Positions 54,116-63,333 of a DNA stretch of 64,000 nucleotides are shown piece by piece (the stretch's first letter is position 1; every line of letters starts with the position of its first letter). The notes beneath the pieces are model-generated. The model ran no database searches, was not told where the DNA came from, and saw only the letters and a program-made list of their open reading frames with translations. The position numbers and the translations under genes are program-made. Source of the DNA: a bacterium (GTDB taxonomy: Bacteria; AUK180); NCBI GenBank assembly GCA_023144005.1, contig JAGLGN010000024.1, positions 1-64,000 on the forward strand, in the 5' to 3' direction.

Positions 54116-55147
54116 ATGAGAAAGAAAGTATTATCAGGAACAAGGCCGACCGGTGATCTGCATATCGGACATCTGATCGGCGCATTGAGCAATTGGGTGA
54201 AACTTCAAAAAGATTACGATGCCTATTATTTTGTTGCGGATATACATTCTTTCACCAATAATCTTTCCACAGACAAGAAAGGCTTTTATTACAGCATAGT
54301 CAAAGATATGCTGGCAGCAGGTCTGGATCCCGAAAGATCCACTATCTTTGTTCAATCAGAAGTGCCGGAGCATGCCGAGCTTGCCACTTACCTTTCGATG
54401 GCTACTCCTTTGAGCTGGGTCGAAAGATGCCCCACATTCAAGGATGCCATCAGGGACCTCAGGGCACAGGGTGTGGTAACAAGAGACAGCCGTGGACAGG
54501 ACAGCAAGGCCGGTGATGAGGTTCAGGAAAATGTGGTTTCGGTTGGACTTCTTTCATATCCCATATTAATGACATCCGATATAGTACTGTATGACGCTGA
54601 TTTTGTACCTGTCGGAAAGGATCAGATGGCTCATCTGGAGATATCCAGAGAGATAGTCAGAAGGTTCAATCACCTTTTTGGCGAGACCTTTGTTGAGCCG
54701 GAAGGGCTTCTTACAAAATTTCCACTACTTCTGGGGCCGGATAGAAGAAAGATGAGCAAGTCATATGGCAATTGCATCTCTCTTAATGAAGAAGCGGATG
54801 TAATAAACAAGAAAGTGATGTCCATGATCACCGATCCCGAAAAGATAAGAAAGGACGATCCCGGGCATCCCGAAATATGTAATGTCTTCACCTATCACAA
54901 GATATTCGGGACCACTGAGCTCGACCGGATCTCAGCCGAATGTGCTTCTGGCGAATTGGGCTGTGTCGCATGCAAAAGAAATTGCGCGCAAACCCTTTCG
55001 AAAATACTCTCGGAGCATCAGGAAAAACGCGATGATCTGAGTGATGCAGAGATCCGCCGCATACTGGACCGCGGACGGGAGAAGGCGAGAGAGGCCGCCT
55101 CCGCGAAAATTGATAAAGTAAAAAAGAATATGGGGCTGATCATATAA
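54116..55147 (+). CDS. trpS: Tryptophanyl-tRNA synthetase
   Basis: 343 residues, the usual bacterial length. The class I signature TGDLHIGHLIGAL (about 12-24) and KMSKSYGN (about 208-215) are intact. A Cys-rich GCVACKRNC segment lies near 281-289, as in many bacterial TrpS. It charges tRNA-Trp. The start is one base after the M50 stop, and the stop overlaps the scpA start by one base. Confidence 0.97.
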   Translation: MRKKVLSGTRPTGDLHIGHLIGALSNWVKLQKDYDAYYFVADIHSFTNNLSTDKKGFYYSIVKDMLAAGLDPERSTIFVQSEVPEHAELATYLSMATPLSWVERCPTFKDAIRDLRAQGVVTRDSRGQDSKAGDEVQENVVSVGLLSYPILMTSDIVLYDADFVPVGKDQMAHLEISREIVRRFNHLFGETFVEPEGLLTKFPLLLGPDRRKMSKSYGNCISLNEEADVINKKVMSMITDPEKIRKDDPGHPEICNVFTYHKIFGTTELDRISAECASGELGCVACKRNCAQTLSKILSEHQEKRDDLSDAEIRRILDRGREKAREAASAKIDKVKKNMGLII

Positions 55148-55899
55148 TGTACGAGATACATACAACAGGGTTTGAAGGCCCGTTAGACCTCCTTGTCGAC
55201 CTTGCCAGAAAGCATGAGGTCGATATTCTCCACATACGGATACTCGGCATCATAAACGGCTTCGTCGATTATGTTGAATCGGTCAAGGATATGGAAATTC
55301 AACTGACCGCGGATTTCCTTTCGATGGCGTCATACCTTGTTCTTTTGAAAACAAGATTGATGCTTCCAAAAACAGAAGAAGAGGAAGAAGAGGCCATGTC
55401 GGAAGTAAGCGACCTCCTGGATGTCATAAAAAAATATGAGCTGATCAAAGAGGCGTCAACCGAATTGGTCGAATACAGGGATCTTCAGGATAAGATACAT
55501 TTCAGATTCTCGCAGAATCTGGAGGGGTATATTGATTCCTCCAACCTTTCGATGGATGAGATGGACCCTTATGTCCTTACCAAGATAGTGATAGATTTCC
55601 TGGAAAGATCATCCGGAGAAGAGGCTTTCGCGCGCATTGCCCGGGATAAATTCAATATAGAAGATAAATTGATGGAGCTCTTTGAATATTTTAAGAAGCG
55701 TGAATATGCGGAATTCAGCGAGATGGTGGAGGGTGAGGAGAAAAGTGAACTGGTAACAGCATTTTTCGCCCTCCTCATTCTGATCAAGAGACAGCTTCTG
55801 ACCTTCACTCAGAAGGAGAATTTCGCTAATATCTACCTTCACTCTCAGATCGGCGATGATTCGGTATTGGACATGGAGGTGGTTTCGGATGAGCTATGA
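55147..55899 (+). CDS. scpA: Segregation and condensation protein A
   Basis: 250 residues. The N-terminal FEGPLDLLVDLARKHEVDILHI (about 7-28) is the ScpA hallmark, with FLSMASYLVLLKTRLMLP following (about 58-75). ScpA is the kleisin that bridges SMC heads with ScpB. The ATG shares its A with the last base of the trpS stop. scpB begins eleven bases before its end. Confidence 0.96.
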   Translation: MYEIHTTGFEGPLDLLVDLARKHEVDILHIRILGIINGFVDYVESVKDMEIQLTADFLSMASYLVLLKTRLMLPKTEEEEEEAMSEVSDLLDVIKKYELIKEASTELVEYRDLQDKIHFRFSQNLEGYIDSSNLSMDEMDPYVLTKIVIDFLERSSGEEAFARIARDKFNIEDKLMELFEYFKKREYAEFSEMVEGEEKSELVTAFFALLILIKRQLLTFTQKENFANIYLHSQIGDDSVLDMEVVSDEL

Positions 55900-56473
55900 C
55901 AATACAGCAGAAAATATAAAAAGGGTTGAAGCGGTTCTCTTCGTTTCAAACAAATCCATCTCCCTTAAACGCCTGGTCGAGGTATTGGCAATGCCGCCTG
56001 ATGCTATCGTTTCTTCCATCGCGGAATTAAATGCCCAGTATTCCAAGGCAAGAAACAGCTTTTTTATTGAAGAAGTCGCCGGCGGATATGTTTTCGCTAC
56101 CCGTCCGGAATATAATGACCTTATCCGGGGATTCTATAATCTTGAAGAGAAATTCTCTTTGACGCAGTTGAATCTCGAAGTGCTTTCAATAGTCGCCTAT
56201 CATCAGCCCACAACGAGAATAGAGGTTGACGCGATAAGAGGGAATATTGACTCGACATTTCATGTCAGAACCCTTCTGGAAAAGGGCTTTGTGAAGATAA
56301 TCGGAAGAAAGAAAGTGCCCGGAAGTCCGTTTTTATATGGAACTACAAAACAGTTTCTGACCATTTTTGGTTTGAAATCCCTGAGCGAACTCCCGAAAGT
56401 TGATGAGATAAAAGAAGAATTTAAGATAAAGGAAAGAAAGCATGAAACTGATACGCTTCCTGGTTTTGAATAA
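55889..56473 (+). CDS. scpB: Segregation and condensation protein B
   Basis: 194 residues from ATG 55889 (GGAGGT eight bases upstream). Two winged-helix domains: the N-terminal one opens with IKRVEAVLFVSNKSISLKRL, and the second contains the typical LEVLSIVAYHQPTTRIEVDAIRG and LLEKGFVKIIGRKKVPGSPFLYGTT. Partner of ScpA in the condensin complex. It overlaps scpA by eleven bases and the pseudouridine synthase gene by 32. Confidence 0.96.
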   Translation: MSYDNTAENIKRVEAVLFVSNKSISLKRLVEVLAMPPDAIVSSIAELNAQYSKARNSFFIEEVAGGYVFATRPEYNDLIRGFYNLEEKFSLTQLNLEVLSIVAYHQPTTRIEVDAIRGNIDSTFHVRTLLEKGFVKIIGRKKVPGSPFLYGTTKQFLTIFGLKSLSELPKVDEIKEEFKIKERKHETDTLPGFE

Positions 56474-57242
56474 TATTGATTCCAGAAGGAATTGTCTGAA
56501 ACTTCTCGATAATGAGAAGGTTATGGTAAACGGAAAGATCTGCCGTTCAACCGCATTTGAGATCGACCCGAATTCCGATCATATTATAGTGAACGGCCTG
56601 CCGCTTCGAGGATTGCCGGAGATGTTCTATATTGCCTTGAATAAACCGAGAGGTGTTGTAGTTACCAAGCATGACCCCGGAGAAAGGGCGACCATATACG
56701 ATTATCTTTATGATAAGGGTATGTTCCGCGTCGCAGCCGATGCACGTTGGTCCGGGCTTTCAGAGCGGAAGATCTATGCAAAATTCAAGACCTTTCTGAA
56801 ATCCAATCTCCTCTATGCCGGCCGTCTGGATATCAATACGATGGGCCTGCTCATTGTCACGAATGATTCAGAAATGATCAATCGATTGACACATCCCTCT
56901 TTCGGCAAAGACAAGGTCTATAGAGTGAAGATATCTCATCATCTGAAACAAAAAGAGATAGATACCTTTAAAAAAGGCATATATCTGGCGAATGAGAGCG
57001 GTAAGAGATCAAAATTTACCTGCAAATTCATACGGATCACATCACAAAGAAGTGATACGGTTGTGGTAATATCGGTGAGATCCGGTGAGAATCGTATCAT
57101 TCGCCGTGCATTCAAACAGATGGGCCATCCCGTGATCACTCTCAAAAGAATTGAACATGGCGGAATACGCCTGCAGGGGATCAAGATCGGAGCGTATCGT
57201 TTCTTAACGGAAAAGGAGGTGACCCAATTAAAGGCAAAATGA
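56442..57242 (+). CDS. RluB/RsuA-type pseudouridine synthase
   Basis: 266 residues with an N-terminal S4 RNA-binding domain (about 3-60) and the RsuA/RluB catalytic domain. The active-site Asp is in AGRLDINTMGLLIVTND (about 127-143) and the following R-x-Y-R-V is seen as KVYRVKISH. Modifies rRNA uridines; typically next to scpB, as here. An insert of about 25 residues (MFRVAADARWSGLSERKIYAKF) precedes the catalytic motif. Confidence 0.93.
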   Translation: MKLIRFLVLNNIDSRRNCLKLLDNEKVMVNGKICRSTAFEIDPNSDHIIVNGLPLRGLPEMFYIALNKPRGVVVTKHDPGERATIYDYLYDKGMFRVAADARWSGLSERKIYAKFKTFLKSNLLYAGRLDINTMGLLIVTNDSEMINRLTHPSFGKDKVYRVKISHHLKQKEIDTFKKGIYLANESGKRSKFTCKFIRITSQRSDTVVVISVRSGENRIIRRAFKQMGHPVITLKRIEHGGIRLQGIKIGAYRFLTEKEVTQLKAK

Positions 57243-57889
57243 TCATCGCGATCGATGGCCCCGCGGGAAGCGGCAAGTCAACTATCGCGCGTCTTCTTTC
57301 AGAGAAATTGGACCTTCCGTATATAGATACAGGGGCATTCTACCGCTGTGCGGCTCTGCACTCATTGAGAAATCCCGGGTCATCAGAAAAGGATATCTCC
57401 CTATTTGTCAATGAGATGCGTATCAGGATTGGTACTCCGAACGACCCGGCGGTCATTATTCTTAATGATGAGGATGTTTCCGAAAAGATCAGAACGCCTC
57501 AGATAGCTATGGAAGTATCAAATATCGCGGATATGAAGAATGTCCGCATCGAGATCAATAATAAATTAAGAGCTTCGGCAGAGGCGACGGGAGGCATACT
57601 GGAAGGAAGAGATATACAAACTCTGGTCTGCCCTCAAGCGGATGTGAAGTTCTTTTTAACCGCGACACCGGAAACAAGGGCGAAGCGGAGATTAGGGGAT
57701 TATGAAGGAATGAAAATCGATAAAACCCCGGAAGAAGTGCTGGCTGATATTAAAAGGCGTGACAAGAGGGATTATCAAAGGGATTACGGCCCTCTGAAGA
57801 AAGCCGATGATGCCGTGGAGGTCGACACCTCCGATATGACGCTTTCTCAAGTTGTTGACAGAATGCTTGAGATCATCAGGGGGAGTTGA
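57239..57889 (+). CDS. cmk: Cytidylate kinase
   Basis: 216 residues. The P-loop is IDGPAGSGKSTIARLL (about 4-19) and the CMP-binding YIDTGAFYRC (about 31-40); later GRDIQTLVCPQADVKFFLTA and RRDKRDYQRDYGPLKKADDAVEVDTSD are typical Cmk. The ATG overlaps the previous stop by four bases. It phosphorylates CMP/dCMP. Confidence 0.97.
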   Translation: MIIAIDGPAGSGKSTIARLLSEKLDLPYIDTGAFYRCAALHSLRNPGSSEKDISLFVNEMRIRIGTPNDPAVIILNDEDVSEKIRTPQIAMEVSNIADMKNVRIEINNKLRASAEATGGILEGRDIQTLVCPQADVKFFLTATPETRAKRRLGDYEGMKIDKTPEEVLADIKRRDKRDYQRDYGPLKKADDAVEVDTSDMTLSQVVDRMLEIIRGS

Positions 57890-57895
57890 TTTAAA

Positions 57896-57916
57896 ATGAG
57901 TTATACTGTACAATGA
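57896..57916 (+). CDS. Six-codon leader frame overlapping the plsC start
   Basis: ATG at 57896 follows GGGGGAG (57880-57886) and encodes MSYTVQ, ending in a TGA (57914-57916) that overlaps the plsC ATG (57913) as ATGA. plsC itself has no ribosome-binding site, so translation may depend on termination and restart here. A tiny frame of this sort can also arise by chance. Confidence 0.35.
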   Translation: MSYTVQ

Positions 57917-58548
57917 ACACATTTGATTATTATATTTATCACTTAGCGGGTATATTAATAAGGTTCTTTGTTAGACTATTATTGAATTTCAGGATATTGA
58001 GGCTTGAAAGGCGTTTTTCCATCAGGAATAAAGTTCTAGTGGTTTCGAACCATCAAAGCCTTCTAGATCCTCCTCTTATCGGCGCCTTCCTCGATGAACT
58101 GAAACTTTCTTATTTTGCAAAATGGGAGCTCTTCCAGGTTCCTTTTCTGGGTAAGTTTATCAGCATGATGGGTGCTTTTCCTGTGAAAAGGGGAACGGCA
58201 GATCTGGAAGCGATACGCACAGCGACCTCCATTTTACAGAATAACGGAAGATTGATCATGTTTCCCGAAGGTACACGAACCCTTGACGGTTCGATCAAAC
58301 CATTTAAAAAGGGTGCCGGATTCCTCGTCGCGAGGACACAATGTAATGTTGTTCCGGTATTGCTTGAAGGATGGTTCCAGGTTCTGCCTAAATACGGCCG
58401 CCGCAGGTTAAGATACCCTGTACGGGTCGTTGTGGGAAAGATGATAACATATGAAGAGTTAATGGCAGCGGTCCCCAAAAGGAACGATTACACTGCCATT
58501 TCCGAATATTTATACGAGAAGGTGAAATCCTTGTCGACGGAGGTATGA
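57913..58548 (+). CDS. plsC: 1-acyl-sn-glycerol-3-phosphate acyltransferase
   Basis: 211 residues. The catalytic H-x4-D is NHQSLLDP (about 47-54), with the second motif GAFPVKRG (about 92-99) and FPEGTRT (about 117-123). It acylates lysophosphatidic acid at the inner membrane. The start has no Shine-Dalgarno but overlaps a six-codon frame as ATGA. Between cmk and the S1-protein gene it takes the place often occupied by ispH/plsC in cmk-rpsA clusters. Confidence 0.95.
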   Translation: MNTFDYYIYHLAGILIRFFVRLLLNFRILRLERRFSIRNKVLVVSNHQSLLDPPLIGAFLDELKLSYFAKWELFQVPFLGKFISMMGAFPVKRGTADLEAIRTATSILQNNGRLIMFPEGTRTLDGSIKPFKKGAGFLVARTQCNVVPVLLEGWFQVLPKYGRRRLRYPVRVVVGKMITYEELMAAVPKRNDYTAISEYLYEKVKSLSTEV

Positions 58549-58552
58549 TTGT

Positions 58553-60619
58553 ATGATTGACAATCCAGCACAAGCGAAAAGAGGTGACATTGTAGATGTA
58601 ACGGTAGTAGTTATTACATCGGATAGTATTATGGTTTCCACGGATCTTAAACATGATGGCGAGATCCCTACTTCGGACTTTACTGAAAGAGAATTAAAGG
58701 CATTAAAACCCGGTGCGACCCTAAAGGTCATGGCGCTTAGAGGCGGCAAAGACGGACTTTATATTTTTTCCAAGAAAGCAGCGGAGAAAGAAGAGAACTG
58801 GGAAATGGTCTATAAGACTTATAAGGACAAAGCTCCCATTTTAGTTGACTTCAAAAAGCGCGGAGAGCACTTCATATTCTGGGGAAAACAACCCAGAAAG
58901 AAAAAGATGGTACAGGGATACTGGGGAAAATATCTTGAATTTGAGGTCTTCATCTCAGATTACGATGTTTCAAAGGAAACTTCAAGAAAGAACAAGGATC
59001 TCGTGGGATTAAAGCTTCCAGTGAAGGTCGTTGGACTTCAGAGAAGAGAAAAGGTCATTATCGCGTCCGAAAGGCTTTTCATGATGGAAGAGCAGTACAA
59101 AAAGAGATCTGAACTTCTGGAAAGTCTCGATATCGGTGTTATCGTTGAGGGCCGTGTGATCAAATCCTCTCCTAAAGAGAAAGCTTTTATAGTTGATCTT
59201 GGCGGTGTTATCGGAAAATTGAAATATGAAAATGTTTCATGGGACAGATATCAGAACCCGAGAGAGATCATCGAGCACAGAGAAGATGTGAAACTGGTCG
59301 TTATAGATTTTAATAAAGAAGACAAAGAGGTCTGGCTGAGTCTCAAGGACCTGACAGATGATCCATGGGAAGATATTGAAGATAAATTCCGCATAGGGGA
59401 AGTAGTTGAAGGTGCTGTGTACAGGATATTTGATTTTGGAACGGTAATAAATCTTTCCGATGAATTCAGAGCTCTTATTCCAAATGACGAACTTACCCTG
59501 ACAAGGATCGTGAGGAACCCCTCTGAAATGGTTTCTGTGGGTGAAACACTTAAAGGGATCGTCAAAAGGATCGATATTGACAATCGGAAGATCATCGTCT
59601 CCGTCAGAGATTATGTTCTTGAAAAATACAATGTAGGCGATGTCGTTAAGGGAAAGGTCGTGAAGGTTGAAAAATACGGTGCTTTCATTGAGCTTGAGCC
59701 CGGTGTCACCGGCCTTCTGAAGGTCGAGGATATCTCCTGGAGTCAGAAGTTCAGGAACGCCAAACAGATGATCAAAGAAGGCGAGATCGTGGAAGCGAAG
59801 ATACTTGCCATTGATTCGCGCAAGCGTCAGATCGATTTCGGCGTAAAGCAGATACTGCCTAATCCATGGGATGAGATCGAGGAGAAATTCCCTGTCGGTT
59901 CCAAGGTTACGGGAAAGATCGTAAAGATCATCGATGCGGGCGCCTTTGTCAATCTGGACGAGAACTTCGACGCATTCCTGCATTTTTCAAAGGTACCTTC
60001 AGACGAAGGTCAGGATTGGAAAGAGAAGATATCTGTGGACCAGGAAGTGGAAGGAACTATCATTCACATTAATGTAAGGGACAAACGCATACAGATCTCA
60101 TTGATGAAAGAGGAACATATCGAAACAAAAAGGGCTGAAAAAGCCGATGTGAAGAGCTATATGGACGCTTCCGACAGTAGTGAAGAAGAGGTTACCATGG
60201 GCGATACAATGTCAGAGGAATTATTCGCCGCCCTCAAGCAGAAGGCTGAGCAAAAATCTGATGCTCCCGCTGATAAGAAGAAAGCAAAGAAAGAGAAGAA
60301 AGCAATCGTAGAGGAAGTCAAAGAAGAAGAGAAGGAAGAAATAGCAGAAGAAGTGAAAGAAGAAGTCAAAGAAGAAGAGAAGGAAGAAATAGCAGAAGAA
60401 GTGAAAGAAGAAGTAAAGGAAGAAGAAACGAAAGAAGATGTAAAAGAAGAAGAGAAGGAAGAAGAAGTGAAAGAGGAAGTGAAGGAAGAAGAAGTGAAAG
60501 AGGAAGTGAAGGAAGAAGAAACGAAAGAAGACGAAAAGGAAGAAGAGAAAGAAGAAGAGGAAACGAAAGAAGACGAAAAGGAAGAAGAGAAAGAAGAAGA
60601 AGGTGAGAAGGAAGAGTAG
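58553..60619 (+). CDS. rpsA: S1 domain RNA-binding protein (ribosomal protein S1-like) with Lys/Glu tail
   Basis: 688 residues. At least four or five S1 OB-fold repeats cover about 8-525; the clearest are GDVVKGKVVKVEKYGAFIELEPGVTGLLKVEDISW and GSKVTGKIVKIIDAGAFVNLDENFDAFLHFS. The last 130 residues are almost only Lys and Glu in EVKEEEKEE-type repeats, encoded by GAAGAA-rich DNA. It lies downstream of cmk and plsC, as rpsA often does. The tail is unusual for S1; it may contact basic partners. ATG 58553 follows GGAGGTATGATTGT. Confidence 0.9.
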   Translation: MIDNPAQAKRGDIVDVTVVVITSDSIMVSTDLKHDGEIPTSDFTERELKALKPGATLKVMALRGGKDGLYIFSKKAAEKEENWEMVYKTYKDKAPILVDFKKRGEHFIFWGKQPRKKKMVQGYWGKYLEFEVFISDYDVSKETSRKNKDLVGLKLPVKVVGLQRREKVIIASERLFMMEEQYKKRSELLESLDIGVIVEGRVIKSSPKEKAFIVDLGGVIGKLKYENVSWDRYQNPREIIEHREDVKLVVIDFNKEDKEVWLSLKDLTDDPWEDIEDKFRIGEVVEGAVYRIFDFGTVINLSDEFRALIPNDELTLTRIVRNPSEMVSVGETLKGIVKRIDIDNRKIIVSVRDYVLEKYNVGDVVKGKVVKVEKYGAFIELEPGVTGLLKVEDISWSQKFRNAKQMIKEGEIVEAKILAIDSRKRQIDFGVKQILPNPWDEIEEKFPVGSKVTGKIVKIIDAGAFVNLDENFDAFLHFSKVPSDEGQDWKEKISVDQEVEGTIIHINVRDKRIQISLMKEEHIETKRAEKADVKSYMDASDSSEEEVTMGDTMSEELFAALKQKAEQKSDAPADKKKAKKEKKAIVEEVKEEEKEEIAEEVKEEVKEEEKEEIAEEVKEEVKEEETKEDVKEEEKEEEVKEEVKEEEVKEEVKEEETKEDEKEEEKEEEETKEDEKEEEKEEEGEKEE

Positions 60620-60632
60620 GAGTTCTATTCAT

Positions 60633-61388
60633 ATGAAGGACTTCTTTCTTCTGAAAGACCTGAATATCTCCGGCAAGCACATCCTGCTTGCCGGAATTTC
60701 TAAGACCAATACCCTGGACATATTACGGTCAAAAGCGAAAAGGGGCAATTACGATTTCAGAGTTAAGGTTATTGACCATAATGGTGCCCAGATCAATAAG
60801 TACAAAGAAAAATTCGCGGATCTGTCGGATCATTTTGATTTTTCCGCCGCGGACCTTTCGGATATTTCATTCATTGAGGATGAGGTTTACGATATCGCCG
60901 TCCTGCCTTCCATTTTATCCTCGCTTAACATGAGGCCTTTGAAGGCCATTCAGGCGATGTTCGAGGTCCAACGAGTATTGTCTTCCGATGGGCTCGTAAT
61001 AATTCAGGAGAAGATATCGATTGAGCACAATAATCGCCCGGAATACGCTTTTTTAAACTGGTATAGAAGCCGAAAGAATTTGCTCTATAATCTTTACAAG
61101 AATAAGACAGAGCCGCTGAAATCGCATTTCTATCTTGAGGACCTGAAGTTCGCTTTGAAAGCGCTGGGTTTGAATATAGATGAAACGAATGTTCTTGAAG
61201 GCGAGCTTATTTCCGGAGATGAAAAACAGCGTCTTTTCAATGAGATGCTTCCCGCCGATATCCAAGAGGAGAATGATCCTTTTTCCCGGGTTATCTCGAT
61301 CATACGGACGGAATTCGACGAAATGAAGAAGAAACCATCGAATTTCCCGCCGTATTCCATTATAAAATGCTCAAAGAAATTGCCTTAG
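60633..61388 (+). CDS. SAM-methyltransferase-fold protein
   Basis: 251 residues from ATG 60633 (AGGAG ten bases upstream). The fold looks like a class I methyltransferase: a first strand HILLAGIS without the usual Gly-rich loop, the acidic turn VKVIDHNG, YDIAVLPSILSSLNM in place of motif IV, and the VLSSDGLVIIQEKI strand after a helix. The SAM-binding glycines are poor, so catalysis is doubtful. An 11-bp hairpin (60669-60695) lies in its first codons. It overlaps the next frame by 22 bases. Confidence 0.72.
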   Translation: MKDFFLLKDLNISGKHILLAGISKTNTLDILRSKAKRGNYDFRVKVIDHNGAQINKYKEKFADLSDHFDFSAADLSDISFIEDEVYDIAVLPSILSSLNMRPLKAIQAMFEVQRVLSSDGLVIIQEKISIEHNNRPEYAFLNWYRSRKNLLYNLYKNKTEPLKSHFYLEDLKFALKALGLNIDETNVLEGELISGDEKQRLFNEMLPADIQEENDPFSRVISIIRTEFDEMKKKPSNFPPYSIIKCSKKLP

Positions 61389-62377
61389 GCCTGCTTTCCG
61401 ATCCCGATACCCTCAGTTTTTGCGGACTCCTGGGCAAAAAAGGCCAATTATTAAAGAAAACAGCTTATGTATTGTCTCCCTGGGACCTTGAATTGCCGTC
61501 TCCATATAGGAGCTACAATAAGCAAAAGAATATTAAGATAATTATCGTTTTGTTCCCGCATCTCTTTATGGATAGGGAAGGTATAATAAAATTGAAAAAC
61601 GCCCTTGTATCTGTGGGCGGAGTGATCGTCCTGATCGACCATTTCCACAGATCATTGCGCAATCCCGTAGATTTTCCGAATGTGACAGGCGAAAACGGAA
61701 GCAACATTTATGAAGGGGTCTTCACGATAGAGAATATCCGCAAGGATTTCAATCGTTTGAAATTCACCTTGAAAAAGAAAGACCTCAAAGACGGTCTATG
61801 GTTAGTGAAATTATCCAATCAAGTACTCTTGAATGTTGACAGAAATGCGGATTATGACCTCACCGTCTATCCATTCTCTTCTGTGATGAGGTCAAAGGAA
61901 AGCCGATTGATAATGGAGATGATGCAGGCTACCGGGAGTGAAGCCGTTCTTTTTGACGGTAAGCCCTTGACCACGGGGATCAAAACATATGATCTTTATG
62001 GCAACGCGCCGCATATTTGCTGTAAGAAGCTCCTTCTCGCGCCGCATCTGCTGAACGCCGCAAAGAGCGAAGGAAAGGTTAAAAGAGCCCTTCAGAATTG
62101 GCCGGGAAATACAATATTCATACCTGTTCTTGACGATGATCATATCAGGACGAAGATGGAGTTTCATGTCGTTTCCGAAGTGAATGAAAAGATCTTTGTG
62201 TCCACCGGCATACAGAAAAGAGATCATGGATTCATCTATCAGCAGGAAAAGGACAAGGATGGCATGCACGGTGAATATTATATACTGGGTATAAAGAAAT
62301 TGAGGAAAATATTTAATAAAAAGGGTACGGATACAGGCATTTGTATCCCCCCGTTCCACATATGGAGGTATGAATGA
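61367..62377 (+). CDS. Unrecognised cytoplasmic protein
   Basis: 336 residues with no signal or membrane segment. It has alternating strands and helices: IKIIIVLFPHLFMDREGIIKL (about 56-76) then VGGVIVLIDHFHRS (about 87-100), suggesting an alpha/beta fold. A late domain contains NAPHICCKKLLLAP. I cannot name a family. It overlaps the gene before by 22 bases and the lipoprotein gene after by four, so it belongs to the operon and probably works with one of them. Confidence 0.75.
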   Translation: MLKEIALGLLSDPDTLSFCGLLGKKGQLLKKTAYVLSPWDLELPSPYRSYNKQKNIKIIIVLFPHLFMDREGIIKLKNALVSVGGVIVLIDHFHRSLRNPVDFPNVTGENGSNIYEGVFTIENIRKDFNRLKFTLKKKDLKDGLWLVKLSNQVLLNVDRNADYDLTVYPFSSVMRSKESRLIMEMMQATGSEAVLFDGKPLTTGIKTYDLYGNAPHICCKKLLLAPHLLNAAKSEGKVKRALQNWPGNTIFIPVLDDDHIRTKMEFHVVSEVNEKIFVSTGIQKRDHGFIYQQEKDKDGMHGEYYILGIKKLRKIFNKKGTDTGICIPPFHIWRYE

Positions 62378-63333
62378 AAATGCGAAATTTAATGAGAGTT
62401 ATGATCCTTTTGCTGGTGCTGGTGACTTTCTTGTCCTGCGGAGATAAGGAAGGTGATTCCTATGTTATGGATGACAGCTCAGTTACAACGGCAGCCGCAA
62501 TGGGCATTTCCGCTCTGCCGCTGAAGGATGCGGTGAGTTATATCAGATTTAGCGAAAATACTATGAATTACGGCGAAGGTATGGTCGTGAGTGGATATGC
62601 TGAAGTTGTATATACCTTACAATATACCGGAATAAGCGATTCCGGAAATGCTATCATAGAAGTGAAATTAAATTCAGTGGACCTCTCTATCCCTCAACAG
62701 AACGATACATTTGAATACAGTTCCGAAGAGGAAGCAGATGAAGATAAGCTGGGTAAAGATGCCCTCTTCGGCTACAATATACTTCTCTCAAAAACTGCTA
62801 AAATGGAATATCATCCCGAAAAAGGATGGGTTTCAGTGCTTAACTGGGAAGAACTTTTCGATTACGGCCGGACAAAATTCATGCTCTTTCCCGCAAAAGA
62901 AGATCAATATCGCGAAGGCTTTCTTTATGTTGTGTCTCAGATAGCGGATATTCCCTTTGTTGAGAGAAAGGATGCCGCTCCCGGTTCGCCTTTCAAGGTC
63001 ATATCCCGCTCTCCCATAGAGGACGGCCTTGATATGGTTTTCGAGTATCTTTTTAAACCTGTCAGCAATGACAGAAAGAAAGCTGTTTATAAGTTAAGCG
63101 GTTCGGTTGTTGAGAACGCGGTCTTTTCAACCACTGATCAAGGTGTCAAAATTGATGTTGATCTCTCCGATACCACATTTTCGGGCGAAATTGTATTTGA
63201 CCTGAAAACGGGAGTTATGAAGGAGTGGAAATATAAAGTAAAGGGCACAAGGAATATGACTTATTCAAAGGATGATAAAACACAATCATTCAGCATTAAA
63301 TACGACGATGTCGTTTCGGTGAAAATACAGTAA
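62374..63333 (+). CDS. Lipoprotein of unknown function
   Basis: 319 residues with a lipoprotein signal (lipobox FLSCG, Cys about 22) and an acidic, beta-rich mature domain (repeated strands such as AVSYIRFSENTMNYGEGM, YAEVVYTLQYTGI and KYKVKGTRNMTYS). It resembles DUF6263-type or other lipoproteins that bind hydrophobic ligands only in overall character. GGAGG precedes the ATG, which overlaps the previous stop by four bases. It is the last gene of the operon before a repeat mosaic. Confidence 0.8.
   Translation: MKMRNLMRVMILLLVLVTFLSCGDKEGDSYVMDDSSVTTAAAMGISALPLKDAVSYIRFSENTMNYGEGMVVSGYAEVVYTLQYTGISDSGNAIIEVKLNSVDLSIPQQNDTFEYSSEEEADEDKLGKDALFGYNILLSKTAKMEYHPEKGWVSVLNWEELFDYGRTKFMLFPAKEDQYREGFLYVVSQIADIPFVERKDAAPGSPFKVISRSPIEDGLDMVFEYLFKPVSNDRKKAVYKLSGSVVENAVFSTTDQGVKIDVDLSDTTFSGEIVFDLKTGVMKEWKYKVKGTRNMTYSKDDKTQSFSIKYDDVVSVKIQ

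Noticed and set aside
57886-57914. TTGATT-17-TACAAT as a promoter for plsC
   Set aside because: The -10 hexamer overlaps the plsC ATG, so it could not drive this start.
60366-60680. Leu/Ser-rich open frame on the minus strand of the S1-protein tail
   Set aside because: It is the antisense reading of the GAAGAA tract; no start signal or conservation is expected.
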